DNA from: Pseudomonas fluorescens
GTDB lineage: Bacteria > Pseudomonadota > Gammaproteobacteria > Pseudomonadales > Pseudomonadaceae
DNA length: 49,708 nucleotides
Reading direction: 5' to 3'
NCBI RefSeq assembly: GCF_000968015.1
Contig: NZ_LACH01000018.1
Span: 1-49,708 of the forward strand
The notes beneath the pieces were generated by a model. It had not been told where the DNA came from and made no database searches. It saw only the letters and a list, made by a program, of their open reading frames with translations. Numbering within the stretch: the stretch's first letter is position 1; every line of letters starts with the position of its first letter. Shown here one piece after another: positions 11,495 through 23,116 of this stretch. A program made the translations under genes and the position numbers.

Positions 11495-14400
11495 ATGAAA
11501 GCAGGTCTGTACCAACCAGATGAATTCAAGGATAACTGCGGTTTCGGCCTGATAGCCCATATGCAGGGCGAGCCCAGTCATACCCTTTTGCAAACGGCCA
11601 TCGAGGCCCTGACCTGCATGACCCACCGCGGTGGGATCAACGCCGACGGCAAGACCGGTGACGGTTGCGGTCTGCTGATTCAAAAGCCGGATGTGTTCCT
11701 GCGAGCCATCGCCCAGGAAACCTTCGGCGTCGAACTGCCCAAGCAATATGCGGTGGGCATGGTCTTCTTCAACCAGGACCCGGTCAAAGCCGAAGCCGCT
11801 CGCGAGAACATGAACCGCGAGATCCTCGCTGCTGGCCTGACCCTCGTCGGCTGGCGCAAAGTGCCGATCGACACCAGCGTCCTCGGCCGCCTGGCCCTTG
11901 AGCGCCTGCCGCAGATCGAGCAAGTGTTCATCGCCGGTGATGGCCTGAGCGATCAGGACATGGCCGTCAAGCTGTTCACCTCCCGTCGTCGCTCGTCCGT
12001 GGCCAACGCCGCCGACGTCGATCACTACGTCTGCAGCTTTTCGCACAAGACCATCATTTATAAAGGCCTGATGATGCCGGCGGATTTGACCGCCTTCTAT
12101 CCAGACCTCAGCGACCAGCGCCTGCAAACCTCGATTTGCGTGTTCCACCAGCGCTTCTCGACCAACACCCTGCCGAAATGGCCGCTGGCTCAGCCGTTCC
12201 GCTTCCTCGCCCACAACGGCGAGATCAACACCATCACCGGCAACCGCAACTGGGCCGTGGCCCGTCGCACCAAGTTCACCAATGATCTGATGGACCTGGA
12301 AGAACTCGGCCCGCTGGTCAACCGCGTTGGCTCCGACTCCTCCAGCATGGACAACATGCTCGAGTTGATGGTTACCGGTGGTATCGACCTGTTCCGTGGC
12401 GTGCGGATGATCATTCCGCCTGCGTGGCAGAACGTCGAAACCATGGACCCGGATCTGCGTGCGTTCTACGAATACAACTCGATGCACATGGAACCGTGGG
12501 ACGGCCCGGCCGGCGTGGTAATGACCGACGGTCGTTACGCGGTGTGCCTGCTCGACCGTAACGGTCTGCGTCCGGCGCGTTGGGTCACCACCAAGAACGG
12601 TTTCATCACCCTGGCCTCCGAAATCGGTGTCTGGAACTACCAGCCTGAAGACGTGATCGCCAAGGGCCGCGTTGGCCCGGGTCAGATCTTCGCCGTGGAC
12701 ACTGAAACCGGCCAGATCCTCGACACCGACGCGATCGACAACCGCTTGAAGTCCCGTCATCCGTACAAGCAATGGCTGCGCAAGAATGCCCTGCGCATTC
12801 AGGCGACCATGGAAGACAACGACCACGGTTCGGCGTTCTACGACGTTGACCAGCTCAAGCAGTACATGAAGATGTACCAGGTCACTTTCGAAGAACGTGA
12901 CCAGGTGCTGCGTCCGCTCGGCGAGCAAGGCTACGAAGCCGTCGGCTCGATGGGCGATGACACGCCGATGGCCGTGCTGTCCCAGCGCGTGCGCACGCCG
13001 TACGACTATTTCCGCCAGCAGTTCGCGCAGGTCACCAACCCGCCGATCGACCCGCTGCGTGAAGCCATCGTCATGTCGCTGGAAATCTGCCTCGGTGCCG
13101 AGCGCAACATTTTCCAGGAGTCGCCGGAACACGCCTCGCGCGTGATCCTCAGCTCGCCGGTCATTTCCCCGGCCAAGTGGCGCTCGCTGATGAACCTCGA
13201 TCGTCCGGGCTTCGAGCGCGCGATCATCGACCTCAACTACGACGAAAGCGTCGGCCTCGAAGCGGCGATCCGCAACGTCGCCGATCAGGCTGAAGAAGCT
13301 GTGCGCTCCGGTCGTACCCAGGTCGTGCTGAGTGACCGTCGCATTGCCCCGGGCAAGTTGCCGATCCACGCTTCCCTGGCCACCGGCGCGGTGCACCACC
13401 GCTTGACCGAAAAGGGCCTGCGTTGCGACTCCAACATCCTCGTGGAAACCGCCACCGCTCGCGATCCGCACCACTTCGCCGTGTTGATCGGTTTCGGCGC
13501 CTCGGCGGTCTATCCGTTCCTGGCCTACGAAGTGCTGGGCGACCTGATCCGCACCGGTGAAGTCCTGGGCGACCTCTATGAGGTGTTCAAGAACTACCGC
13601 AAAGGCATCACCAAAGGTCTGCTGAAGATCCTGTCGAAGATGGGCATCTCGACCATCACCTCGTACCGCGGTGCGCAGCTGTTCGAAGCCATCGGCCTGT
13701 CTGAAGAAGTCTGCGACCTGAGCTTCCGTGGCGTTCCGAGCCGCATCAAAGGTGCGCGTTTCGTCGACATCGAAGCCGAGCAGAAAGCCCTGGCAGCCGA
13801 AGCCTGGAGCCCGCGCAAGCCGATCCAACAGGGTGGTCTGCTGAAGTTCGTCCACGGTGGCGAATATCACGCGTACAACCCGGACGTGGTCAACACCCTG
13901 CAAGCCGCTGTGCAGCAGGGCGACTACAGCAAGTTCAAGGAATACACGGCGCTGGTGGACAACCGTCCGGTGTCGATGATCCGCGATATGTTCAAGGTGA
14001 AAACCCTGGACACGCCGCTGGACATCAGCGAGATCGAACCGCTGGAATCGGTGCTCAAGCGCTTTGATTCCGCGGGCATCTCCCTCGGCGCCTTGTCGCC
14101 GGAAGCTCACGAAGCCCTGGCCGAAGCCATGAACCGCCTCGGTGCGCGTTCCAACTCCGGCGAAGGCGGCGAAGACCCGGCGCGTTACGGCACCATCAAG
14201 AGCTCGAAAATAAAACAGGTTGCGACTGGCCGTTTCGGTGTGACCCCGGAATACCTGGTCAACGCTGAAGTGCTGCAGATCAAAGTCGCTCAGGGCGCCA
14301 AGCCCGGCGAAGGTGGTCAGTTGCCCGGCGGCAAGGTCAACGGTCTGATCGCCAAGCTGCGTTACGCAGTGCCGGGCGTGACCCTGATTTCGCCTCCGCC

Positions 14401-15940
14401 GCACCACGACATCTATTCGATCGAAGATTTGTCGCAGCTGATTTTTGACCTGAAACAAGTCAACCCGAAGGCCCTGGTCTCGGTGAAACTCGTAGCAGAA
14501 GCAGGCGTCGGCACCATCGCTGCCGGTGTGGCCAAGGCCTACGCGGACTTGATCACCATCTCCGGCTACGACGGTGGCACCGGTGCGTCGCCGCTGACCT
14601 CGATCAAATACGCGGGCGCTCCGTGGGAACTCGGCCTGGCCGAAACTCACCAGACCCTGCGCGGCAACGACCTGCGCGGCAAAGTGCGGGTACAAACCGA
14701 CGGCGGCCTGAAAACCGGCCTCGACGTGATCAAGGCTGCCATCCTCGGCGCTGAAAGCTTCGGCTTTGGCACCGCGCCGATGATCGCGCTGGGCTGCAAA
14801 TACCTGCGTATCTGCCACCTGAACAACTGCGCTACCGGCGTCGCGACTCAGAACGAGAAGCTGCGCAAGGATCACTACATCGGCACCGTCGACATGGTGG
14901 TGAATTTCTTCACCTACGTCGCCGAAGAAACCCGTGAGTGGCTGGCCAAGCTGGGCGTGCGCTCCCTCGAAGAGCTGATCGGTCGTACCGATCTGCTGGA
15001 CATCCTCGAAGGCCAGACCGCCAAGCAGCAACACCTGGACCTGACGCCATTGCTGGGCAGCGATCACATCCCGGCAGACAAACCTCAGTTCTGCCAGGTC
15101 GACCGCAACCCACCGTTCGACAAAGGCCTGCTGGCCGAGAAAATGGTCGACATGGCCACCGCGGCCATCAACGACAAGAGCGGCGCCGATTTTGCCCTGG
15201 ATATCTGCAACTGCGACCGTTCGATCGGCGCGCGGATCTCCGGTGAAATCGCTCGCAAGCACGGCAACCAGGGCATGGCGAATGCGCCGATCACCTTCCG
15301 CTTCAAAGGGACGGCCGGTCAGAGCTTCGGTGTGTGGAACGCTGGCGGCCTGAACATGTACCTGGAAGGCGACGCCAACGACTACGTCGGCAAAGGCATG
15401 ACCGGCGGCAAGCTGGTCATCGTTCCGCCGAAGGGCAGTGTCTACAAGACTCAGGACAGTGCCATCATCGGCAACACCTGCCTGTACGGCGCCACTGGCG
15501 GCAAGCTGTTTGCTGCCGGTACCGCGGGCGAGCGTTTCGCAGTGCGTAACTCCGGTGCTCACACCGTGGTGGAAGGCACGGGCGATCACTGCTGCGAGTA
15601 CATGACCGGTGGTTTCGTCTGCGTACTGGGCAAGACCGGTTACAACTTCGGCTCAGGCATGACCGGCGGTTTCGCCTACGTGCTCGACCAGGACAACACC
15701 TTCGTTGACCGGGTCAACCACGAACTGGTGGAAATCCAGCGGATCAGCGGTGAGGCGATGGAAGCCTATCGCAGCCACCTGCAACGCGTGCTGAACGAAT
15801 ACGTCGAGGAAACCGACAGCGAGTGGGGTCGTAACCTCGCTGAAAACCTCGATGACTATCTGCGTCGTTTCTGGCTGGTCAAGCCCAAGGCTGCCAACCT
15901 GAAATCGTTGCTTTCCAGCACCCGTGCCAACCCGCAGTGA
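11495..15940 (+). CDS. gltB: Glutamate synthase (NADPH) large subunit
   Basis: Makes two glutamates from glutamine and 2-oxoglutarate with GltD (GOGAT). 1481 aa. The ATG at 11495 has GGTGAG about 9 nt upstream and gives [18 protein letters not shown]; an in-frame GTG at 11489 is too close to that site. The first 14 residues should be removed to expose Cys15, the class II amidotransferase nucleophile. Domains in order are glutaminase (15 to about 430), central domain, FMN-binding synthase barrel (about 840-1200) with the [3Fe-4S] cysteines in [12 protein letters not shown] near residue 1100, and a C-terminal beta-helix rich in TGG repeats. Operon with gltD. Confidence 0.97.
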   Translation: MKAGLYQPDEFKDNCGFGLIAHMQGEPSHTLLQTAIEALTCMTHRGGINADGKTGDGCGLLIQKPDVFLRAIAQETFGVELPKQYAVGMVFFNQDPVKAEAARENMNREILAAGLTLVGWRKVPIDTSVLGRLALERLPQIEQVFIAGDGLSDQDMAVKLFTSRRRSSVANAADVDHYVCSFSHKTIIYKGLMMPADLTAFYPDLSDQRLQTSICVFHQRFSTNTLPKWPLAQPFRFLAHNGEINTITGNRNWAVARRTKFTNDLMDLEELGPLVNRVGSDSSSMDNMLELMVTGGIDLFRGVRMIIPPAWQNVETMDPDLRAFYEYNSMHMEPWDGPAGVVMTDGRYAVCLLDRNGLRPARWVTTKNGFITLASEIGVWNYQPEDVIAKGRVGPGQIFAVDTETGQILDTDAIDNRLKSRHPYKQWLRKNALRIQATMEDNDHGSAFYDVDQLKQYMKMYQVTFEERDQVLRPLGEQGYEAVGSMGDDTPMAVLSQRVRTPYDYFRQQFAQVTNPPIDPLREAIVMSLEICLGAERNIFQESPEHASRVILSSPVISPAKWRSLMNLDRPGFERAIIDLNYDESVGLEAAIRNVADQAEEAVRSGRTQVVLSDRRIAPGKLPIHASLATGAVHHRLTEKGLRCDSNILVETATARDPHHFAVLIGFGASAVYPFLAYEVLGDLIRTGEVLGDLYEVFKNYRKGITKGLLKILSKMGISTITSYRGAQLFEAIGLSEEVCDLSFRGVPSRIKGARFVDIEAEQKALAAEAWSPRKPIQQGGLLKFVHGGEYHAYNPDVVNTLQAAVQQGDYSKFKEYTALVDNRPVSMIRDMFKVKTLDTPLDISEIEPLESVLKRFDSAGISLGALSPEAHEALAEAMNRLGARSNSGEGGEDPARYGTIKSSKIKQVATGRFGVTPEYLVNAEVLQIKVAQGAKPGEGGQLPGGKVNGLIAKLRYAVPGVTLISPPPHHDIYSIEDLSQLIFDLKQVNPKALVSVKLVAEAGVGTIAAGVAKAYADLITISGYDGGTGASPLTSIKYAGAPWELGLAETHQTLRGNDLRGKVRVQTDGGLKTGLDVIKAAILGAESFGFGTAPMIALGCKYLRICHLNNCATGVATQNEKLRKDHYIGTVDMVVNFFTYVAEETREWLAKLGVRSLEELIGRTDLLDILEGQTAKQQHLDLTPLLGSDHIPADKPQFCQVDRNPPFDKGLLAEKMVDMATAAINDKSGADFALDICNCDRSIGARISGEIARKHGNQGMANAPITFRFKGTAGQSFGVWNAGGLNMYLEGDANDYVGKGMTGGKLVIVPPKGSVYKTQDSAIIGNTCLYGATGGKLFAAGTAGERFAVRNSGAHTVVEGTGDHCCEYMTGGFVCVLGKTGYNFGSGMTGGFAYVLDQDNTFVDRVNHELVEIQRISGEAMEAYRSHLQRVLNEYVEETDSEWGRNLAENLDDYLRRFWLVKPKAANLKSLLSSTRANPQ

Positions 15941-17392
<1,452 letters not shown>

Positions 17393-17410
17393 CCAAGCGA
17401 CACAAAAACC

Positions 17411-17500
17411 TGTAGGAGCGAGCCTGCTCGCGATGGCGGTGAATCAGTCACCAGATGCAATGACTGACACTCCGCTATCGCGAGCAGGCTCACTCCTACA
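17411..17500. repeat. 90-bp REPIN between gltD and hemE
   Basis: Two inverted REP units, beginning TGTAGGAGCGAGCCTGCTCG and ending CGAGCAGGCTCACTCCTACA, enclose a short spacer. The element matches 81 of 90 positions of the one at 18752-18841. It could act as a transcript-end stabiliser for gltBD. The rest of the gltD-hemE gap (17501-17632) shows nothing clear. Confidence 0.9.
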
Positions 17501-17632
17501 GTTGTTTTGCGGTGTCGGGAAGACCGCATTCCACCGCGACAAATTGACCCGATAGACAAAAGGCTGACCTGCAACCGTGCCTTTTGCGTCGCGCTCTGAG
17601 AAAATGCCCGCACTTTTTTTCCGGATGCCGAC

Positions 17633-18700
17633 ATGACTGCCCTGAAGAACGACCGTTTCCTTCGCGCCCTGCTCAAGCAACCCGTAGACGTCACGCCTGT
17701 CTGGATGATGCGTCAGGCCGGTCGCTACCTGCCGGAATACCGCGCCAGCCGTGCCAAGGCCGGCGACTTCATGAGCCTGTGCATGAACCCGGAGTTCGCT
17801 TGCGAAGTCACGATGCAGCCGCTCGACCGCTATCCGCAACTGGACGCGGCGATCCTGTTCTCCGACATCCTGACCATCCCCGATGCCATGGGCCAAGGCC
17901 TGTACTTCGAAACCGGTGAAGGTCCGCGCTTCAAGAAAGTCATCAGCACGATGGCTGACATCGAAGCGCTGCCGATTCCTGATCCGCACAAAGACCTCGG
18001 CTACGTCATGGACGCGGTCAGCACCATTCGCCGCGAACTGAACGGCCGCGTGCCGCTGATCGGCTTCGCCGGCAGCCCATGGACCCTGGCCACCTACATG
18101 GTCGAAGGCGGCTCGTCGAAAGACTACCGCAAGACCAAAACCATGCTCTACGACAACCCGCAAGCCTTGCACCTGCTGCTGGATAAACTCGCGCAGACGG
18201 TCACCAGCTACCTCAACGGCCAGATCATGGCCGGCGCGCAAGCGGTGCAGATCTTCGACAGCTGGGGTGGCAGCCTTTCGGCGGCGGCATACCAGGAATT
18301 CTCCCTGGCCTACATGCGCAAAATCGTCAGCGGCCTGATCCGCGAACATGAAGGCCGCAAAGTGCCGGTCATTTTGTTCACCAAGAACGGCGGCCTGTGG
18401 CTCGAAAGCATTGCCGACGCTGGCGCTGATGCGCTCGGCCTGGACTGGACCTGCGACATCGGCAGCGCCCGTGATCGTGTCGGCAGCAAAGTCGCGCTGC
18501 AAGGCAACATGGACCCGACCGTGCTCTACGCCAAGCCAGAAGCCATCCGCACGGAAGTCGGGCGCATCCTCGCCAGCTATGGCAAAGGCAGCGGCCACGT
18601 GTTCAACCTCGGCCATGGCATCACCCCGGAAGTCGACCCGGAACACGCTGGCGCCTTCCTGCGCGCGGTGCATGAACTGTCGGCGCAGTATCACGAGTGA
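17633..18700 (+). CDS. hemE: Uroporphyrinogen III decarboxylase
   Basis: Cytoplasmic homodimeric enzyme of haem biosynthesis that decarboxylates the four acetates of uroporphyrinogen III to coproporphyrinogen III. The 355-aa length is standard. Signature 1, [16 protein letters not shown] (22-37), carries the substrate-binding arginines. The catalytic-region Asp78 (FSDIL), signature 2 ([17 protein letters not shown], Tyr155) and the C-terminal [14 protein letters not shown] are present. Monocistronic between two REPINs, with its own terminator 13 nt after the stop. Confidence 0.97.
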   Translation: MTALKNDRFLRALLKQPVDVTPVWMMRQAGRYLPEYRASRAKAGDFMSLCMNPEFACEVTMQPLDRYPQLDAAILFSDILTIPDAMGQGLYFETGEGPRFKKVISTMADIEALPIPDPHKDLGYVMDAVSTIRRELNGRVPLIGFAGSPWTLATYMVEGGSSKDYRKTKTMLYDNPQALHLLLDKLAQTVTSYLNGQIMAGAQAVQIFDSWGGSLSAAAYQEFSLAYMRKIVSGLIREHEGRKVPVILFTKNGGLWLESIADAGADALGLDWTCDIGSARDRVGSKVALQGNMDPTVLYAKPEAIRTEVGRILASYGKGSGHVFNLGHGITPEVDPEHAGAFLRAVHELSAQYHE

Positions 18701-18712
18701 TTGTTGCCCGAT

Positions 18713-18749
18713 AAAAAACGCCCGGCTTATGCCGGGCGTTTTTGTTTTT
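18713..18749. terminator. Rho-independent terminator of hemE
   Basis: Stem CGCCCGGC (18719-18726), TTAT loop, GCCGGGCG (18731-18738), then TTTTTG. An A-run precedes the stem, so it may also serve the convergent MFS gene. Confidence 0.9.
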
Positions 18750-18751
18750 AA

Positions 18752-18841
18752 TGTAGGAGTGAGCCTGCTCGCGATAGCGGTGAATCAGTCGCCGAATGTA
18801 TTGGCTGATACTCCGCTATCGCGAGCAGGCTCACTCCTACA
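18752..18841. repeat. 90-bp REPIN between hemE and the MFS gene
   Basis: Same family, length and outer arms as the element at 17411-17500; nine mismatches, six of them in the inner spacer half. It begins right after the hemE terminator and ends 12 bp from the MFS stop. Confidence 0.9.
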
Positions 18842-18852
18842 CTGGAATTGCG

Positions 18853-20172
18853 TCAGGCTTTCACATTTTCTAGTGGCGGCAACTTCGCCAGTTTCAACGC
18901 CACCAGCAGCGCAATCACCAGCAACCCGCCAATGAACAACCCGATCCCGTTCCACCCGCCGATGTGCCAGAACACCCCGCCCGCCGTCCCGGCGATGCTC
19001 GAGCCGGCGTAATAGCTGAACAGATAAAGCGACGACGCCTGCCCTTTGGCCTTGATCGCACGACGCCCAATCCAGCTACTCGCCACCGAATGGGCGCCGA
19101 AGAAGCCGAAGGTGAAGATCAGCATCCCGATGATCACCACCGGCAGCGGCGTGAGCATGGTCAGGGCGAGGCCTGCGAGCATCAGGACGATCGTCGCCCA
19201 AAGCACTTTGCGCCGGCCCAGTTTGTCGGCCAACGAGCCGATTTTCGCTGAACTGTAGATGCCCGACAGATACACCACCGAGAGCAGCCCGACGAAGGCC
19301 TGATCCATGTGGTACGGCTCGGCCAGCAGGCGATAACCGATGTAGTTGAAGAGGGTGACGAACGCGCCCATCAGCACAAAAGCTTCGAGGAACAGCAGCG
19401 GCAGGCCGGCATCGCGAAAGTGCATGGTGAAGCCGTCAATCAGGCTTCGCGGGTGCAGTGAGCGGGCGCGGAAGTTGCGCGACTCGGGGAGGATTTTCCA
19501 GAACACTGCCGCCGCGATCAGCGCCAGACCACCGATCACCAGCATCGCCGTGTGCCAGCTGACGAAGTCGATCAACACGCCGGTGATCAAGCGTCCGCAC
19601 ATCCCGCCAATCGCGTTGCCGCCGATGTACAAACCCATGGCCAGGCCGATGTGCTGCGGGTGGATCTCTTCGCTCAAGTAAGTCATGGCGACTGCTGCCA
19701 GACCGCTCAGCGACAACCCTATCAGCGCGCGCATCAGCAACACGCCGTGCCAGCTCGGCATCATTGAGCTGGCGATTGTGCAGAGCGCGGCGGCAAACAG
19801 CGCCGCGACCATCACCGGTTTGCGCCCGATGCGATCAGAGATCGGGCCGGTGATCAGCAGGCCGATGGCGAGCATGCCGGTGGCGACCGACAGGATCAGG
19901 CTGCTCTGGGCCGCGTTGATGGAGTACTCATGGGACAGCAGCGGCATCATAGGCTGCACGCAATAGAGCAGAGCGAAGGTCGCGAATCCGCCGCAGAACA
20001 GCGCCAACACCGTGCGCATGAACATCGGTGTGCCTTTTTCGATGTAGATCTCCTTGAGTTCGGCGACAACATCGTCCACCGCTGCGGGCGGAACTTCATG
20101 GGCAAGTGGAGCGACAGCAGTTTTCACTTCGGACCTCGGAGGACGCAGCCGGTCAGGCAATGAAAAAAGCAT
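18853..20172 (-). CDS. MFS transporter (drug/metabolite efflux type)
   Basis: Inner-membrane major facilitator, 439 aa from the chosen start, with twelve predicted helices after a hydrophilic N-terminus of about 50 residues. The loop 2-3 motif appears as GPISDRIGRKPVM and a second copy as GSLADKLGRRKVL. I chose the ATG at 20172 because it has AGGCAG upstream and leaves a 73-bp intergenic region. A longer reading from 20247 would overlap the start of the divergent LysR gene. The substrate cannot be told from sequence; the divergent regulator suggests an inducible exporter. Confidence 0.85.
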   Translation of the reverse strand: MLFSLPDRLRPPRSEVKTAVAPLAHEVPPAAVDDVVAELKEIYIEKGTPMFMRTVLALFCGGFATFALLYCVQPMMPLLSHEYSINAAQSSLILSVATGMLAIGLLITGPISDRIGRKPVMVAALFAAALCTIASSMMPSWHGVLLMRALIGLSLSGLAAVAMTYLSEEIHPQHIGLAMGLYIGGNAIGGMCGRLITGVLIDFVSWHTAMLVIGGLALIAAAVFWKILPESRNFRARSLHPRSLIDGFTMHFRDAGLPLLFLEAFVLMGAFVTLFNYIGYRLLAEPYHMDQAFVGLLSVVYLSGIYSSAKIGSLADKLGRRKVLWATIVLMLAGLALTMLTPLPVVIIGMLIFTFGFFGAHSVASSWIGRRAIKAKGQASSLYLFSYYAGSSIAGTAGGVFWHIGGWNGIGLFIGGLLVIALLVALKLAKLPPLENVKA

Positions 20173-20208
20173 ATAGCTGCCTAATGATTCAATCCAATAT
20201 ATTGTTCG

Positions 20209-20223
20209 ACCTGTTTGATAGGT
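20209..20223. promoter_or_regulatory. Possible LysR-type operator between the MFS and LysR genes
   Basis: ACCT-N7-AGGT is a small dyad of the length usual for LysR-family sites, in the 73-bp AT-rich divergent spacer. An alternative is the AT-rich stretch at 20188-20205. Placement fits autoregulation plus control of the transporter, but the match is short. Confidence 0.3.
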
Positions 20224-20245
20224 TTTACGACCTAATGGAGTTTTC

Positions 20246-21148
20246 ATGGAATTGCGTCACCTGCGCTACTTCATTGCTGTTGCCGAAGAACTGCACTTCG
20301 GCCGCGCCGCCCAGGTGCTGGGCATCTCGCAACCGCCGCTGAGTCAGCAGATTCAGGCGCTGGAGCAGGAGGTGGGCGCGCGGTTGTTCGAGCGCACCAA
20401 TCGTCGGGTCGAGCTCAGTGAAGCCGGCCGGCTGTTTCTGGAAGAGGCGCGACTGGTGTTGGCGCAGGTCGACAAGGCGGCGGATGTTGCACGGCGGGCG
20501 CAGTTGGGTGAGCTGGGCGAACTGAAGATTGGCTTCACCTCGTCGGCGCCGTTCAACTCGACTATCCCTCAGGCGATTTTTTCGTTTCGCCAGCGATTCC
20601 CGGCGGTGCACCTGAACCTGCGGGAGATGAGCAGCACCCAGGTCGCCGATGCGTTGGTGGATGAGTCGATTGAAGTTGGGATCATGCGGCCGCTTGGGTT
20701 GCCGGACTCGCTCAGCGTGGTGGAGCTGATGCGTGAGCCGCTGGTGGCGGTGCTCAGCTCCAAGCATCCGTTGGTGACCGATAGTGAGGAAGGCTTGTTT
20801 CTGTCAGCCCTGGCGCTCGAACCCTTTGTATTTTTCCCACGCAGCTATGGCAGTGGTCTGTACGCACAATTGCTCAGCCTGGCCCGGGATGCCGGTTTCA
20901 GTCCGCACTTCGCGCAAGAGGCTGGCGAGGCGATGACGATCATCGGGTTGGTGGCGGCGGGGTTGGGTGTTTCGGTGCTGCCGGCGTCTTATCAGCGGAT
21001 GCGCATCGAAGGGGTGGTCTATCGGCCTCTGCTCGATCCAGAGGCGGTGTCGGCGGTGTGGCTGGTGCAGCGCAAGGATCAGAAGTCGCCGATGGCCAAG
21101 GCGTTTGTGGAGTTGTTGACGCGGAAGGTTGAGCCGCTGAAGGCGTGA
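20246..21148 (+). CDS. LysR-family transcriptional regulator
   Basis: 300 aa. The N-terminal winged helix-turn-helix is classical (MELRHLRYFIAVAEELHFGR, then AAQVLGISQPPLSQQIQALE). The periplasmic-binding-protein-like effector domain begins at about residue 90 (LKIGFTSSAPFNSTIP). GGAG lies 5 nt before the ATG. The effector is unknown; BenM/CatM-like proteins look similar in the first 100 residues, but no aromatic degradation genes are nearby. It probably controls the divergent MFS gene. Confidence 0.9.
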   Translation: MELRHLRYFIAVAEELHFGRAAQVLGISQPPLSQQIQALEQEVGARLFERTNRRVELSEAGRLFLEEARLVLAQVDKAADVARRAQLGELGELKIGFTSSAPFNSTIPQAIFSFRQRFPAVHLNLREMSSTQVADALVDESIEVGIMRPLGLPDSLSVVELMREPLVAVLSSKHPLVTDSEEGLFLSALALEPFVFFPRSYGSGLYAQLLSLARDAGFSPHFAQEAGEAMTIIGLVAAGLGVSVLPASYQRMRIEGVVYRPLLDPEAVSAVWLVQRKDQKSPMAKAFVELLTRKVEPLKA

Positions 21149-21160
21149 CTGCTTCGCAGT

Positions 21161-21258
21161 CAATCGCGGGCAAGCCCGCTCCCACAGGGATTTGCGGTGT
21201 GAACCTATTTTTGTTCCACCACCCATCCACTGTGGGAGCGAGCTTGCTCGCGAAAGCG
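21161..21258. repeat. REP doublet downstream of the LysR gene
   Basis: One unit at about 21161-21187 (GCGGGCAAGCCCGCTCCCAC) faces a second at about 21231-21258 (GGGAGCGAGCTTGCTCGCGA). The two belong to slightly different subtypes. The remainder of the 234-bp gap before the lipoprotein gene shows nothing recognisable. Confidence 0.8.
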
Positions 21259-21382
21259 TCCGCAAGTTCACTAAAAAAGGAGCAGTTACTTTGATCGAAT
21301 GGCTGACGCCATAGCGCTTCAAGGTTTTGTTGGGCACGGCCGATAACTGTTGTTGGACTCATCAAAACAATGGAGATACAGG

Positions 21383-21826
21383 ATGTTCAAGCAGTTAACC
21401 TTCACCGCTTTGCTGGCATTGACCGCTCTGACCGGTGGTTGTGCTTCGGTAAAAATGGCTGATGAAAGCCAGGATGCTCAGGCCAAGACCTTCCAGGTCA
21501 CCCCGGATAAAGCCAATATCTATGTTTATCGCAACGAGAGTATGGGTGCAGGCGTGAAAATGCCGGTCGCGCTCAATGGCAAGCCGGTAGGGCAGACCGT
21601 CGCCAAGTCTTACCTGATGCTTTCCGTCCCGGCCGGTCAACAGACCCTGGTGTCTTCGGCGGAAAACGATTCTGAACTGAAACTCACCGCAGAAGCCGGC
21701 AAGAACTACTTTGTCTGGCAGGAAGTGAAAGTGGGTTTCATCAAGGCGCGCAACAACCTGCAAGTCGTCGACGACAAGACAGGCCGCGCTGGCGTCGCTG
21801 AAAGCAAATTGATTCAAGCTCAGTAA
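21383..21826 (+). CDS. DUF2846-type small lipoprotein
   Basis: 147 aa from the ATG at 21383, which has GGAGA 6 nt upstream; an earlier in-frame start at 21350 lacks this. The signal peptide ends in LTGGC (Cys about 20), so it should be lipid-anchored. The mature part has ANIYVYRNESMGAGVKMPVALNGKPV and the PAGQQTLVS type of sandwich strands seen in DUF2846 proteins, whose function is unknown. It lies next to the aryl polyene cluster but on the opposite strand, convergent with it, so a shared role cannot be assumed. Confidence 0.75.
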   Translation: MFKQLTFTALLALTALTGGCASVKMADESQDAQAKTFQVTPDKANIYVYRNESMGAGVKMPVALNGKPVGQTVAKSYLMLSVPAGQQTLVSSAENDSELKLTAEAGKNYFVWQEVKVGFIKARNNLQVVDDKTGRAGVAESKLIQAQ

Positions 21827-21845
21827 GCGTCAGCTCTACACAGCG

Positions 21846-21875
21846 GATCGTTCCCACGCTCCCGTGGGAACGATC
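21846..21875. terminator. Perfect 13-bp hairpin between convergent genes
   Basis: GATCGTTCCCACG (21846-21858) and its exact reverse complement (21863-21875) flank a 4-nt loop. No T-run follows on either strand. It sits midway between the DUF2846 gene and the last gene of the aryl polyene operon. It may terminate both or be a dispersed repeat of the TTCCCACG type. Confidence 0.5.
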
Positions 21876-21889
21876 AAGTTCGCGGAGTC

Positions 21890-23116
21890 TTACGACCAGC
21901 GCCGGAAGATCAGCGACGTGTTAACCCCGCCAAACGCAAAATTATTGTTCATCACGTACTGGTTGCTCATCTGCCGGAACTCGCCGCGCAGGTAATCGAG
22001 CTTGCCGCAGTGCGGGTCGACGTCGTCGAGGTTGAGGGTGTGGATGTACAGGTCGCGGTTCATCATTTCGATGCTGAACCAGGATTCCAGCGCACCACAG
22101 GCTCCGAGGGTGTGACCGAGGAAACTCTTCTGCGAGCTGATCGGCATGTGCTCGCCGAACAACGCGCTCGTTGCCAGTGTTTCGGCAATGTCGCCCTGTT
22201 CAGTGGCGGTGCCGTGACCATTCACGTAGCCGATGTCAGAAGGCTGTAACCCGGCGTCTTCCAGGGCCAGTTCCATGGCCCGGCGCATGGTGACCTGCTC
22301 TGGGCGGGTGGCGTGCTGGCCGTCGGCGTTGCTGCCGAAACCGACGAGTTCGGCGTGGATGTGCGCACCGCGAGCCAATGCGTGTTCGAGTTCTTCGAGT
22401 ACCAGCATGCCGCTGCCTTCACCGATCACCAGGCCATCGCGGCCGTTGTCGTACGGGCGTGGGGAAGTCTGCGGCGCATCGTTTTTCAGGCTGGTGGCGT
22501 AGAGCGCATCGAAGACCATCGCTTCGGTGGGGCACAGTTCTTCAGCGCCGCCGGCGAGCATCAATGGCAGGCGACCAAACTTGACCGACTCGTAGGCATA
22601 ACCGATGCCTTGACTGCCGCTGGTGCAAGCGCTGGAGGTCGGGATCAGCCGGCCGGTAAGGCCGAAGAAGATGCTGATATTCGCCGCCGTGGTGTGCGGC
22701 ATCATGCGCACATAGGAGTTGGCATTCAGGCCCTCGGCCACCGAATTGAGCAGCATGTTGCCGAACGCCTTGATCTCGTCGGTGCTGCCGGTGGATGAGC
22801 CGCAGGAAACGCCCATGCGCCCGTCCTTGATCGTTTCGTCACCCAACAGCCCGGCATCGGCCAATGCCTGTTCTGCCGCGCCGACCGCCAGGCGCGAGAC
22901 CCGGCCCATGCTGCGCAATTGTTTGCGGGTCCAGTGGCTTGGCACTTTGAAGTCGTCGATCGGCCCCGCCAGGCGCGTGTTGAGTTCGGTGAAGCGATCC
23001 CACTCGTCCATCCGGCGGATACCGCTGCGGTTGGCCGCGAAGTTAGCGGCGATGGTGTCCCAATCGCTGCCGAGTGAGGTGATGCCGGCCATGCCGGTGA
23101 CGACGACGCGCTTCAT
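21890..23116 (-). CDS. APE beta-ketoacyl-ACP synthase, FabF-like (ApeR-type)
   Basis: 408-aa condensing enzyme and last gene of the aryl polyene operon. The Cys-His-His triad is complete: Cys164 (SSACTSGS), His301 (GHGTAT) and His335 (GHTLGACGALE). The ATG at 23116 has GGAGG 9 nt upstream and overlaps the preceding stop by one base; an in-frame GTG at 23122 is too close to that site. It belongs with the second KS of APE clusters (ApeR in E. coli), thought to act in initiation or early elongation. A primary fatty-acid role is unlikely given the neighbours. Confidence 0.88.
   Translation of the reverse strand: MKRVVVTGMAGITSLGSDWDTIAANFAANRSGIRRMDEWDRFTELNTRLAGPIDDFKVPSHWTRKQLRSMGRVSRLAVGAAEQALADAGLLGDETIKDGRMGVSCGSSTGSTDEIKAFGNMLLNSVAEGLNANSYVRMMPHTTAANISIFFGLTGRLIPTSSACTSGSQGIGYAYESVKFGRLPLMLAGGAEELCPTEAMVFDALYATSLKNDAPQTSPRPYDNGRDGLVIGEGSGMLVLEELEHALARGAHIHAELVGFGSNADGQHATRPEQVTMRRAMELALEDAGLQPSDIGYVNGHGTATEQGDIAETLATSALFGEHMPISSQKSFLGHTLGACGALESWFSIEMMNRDLYIHTLNLDDVDPHCGKLDYLRGEFRQMSNQYVMNNNFAFGGVNTSLIFRRWS

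Noticed and set aside
11351..15589. Very long open frame antisense to gltB
   Set aside because: High-G+C codon bias with G/C in third positions leaves long antisense frames open. The translation has no recognisable domain and the sense strand is clearly gltB.
20173..20247. Longer N-terminus for the MFS transporter
   Set aside because: It would overlap the LysR start and consume the divergent regulatory region; residues have no transporter character and a start at 20172 has an acceptable ribosome binding site.
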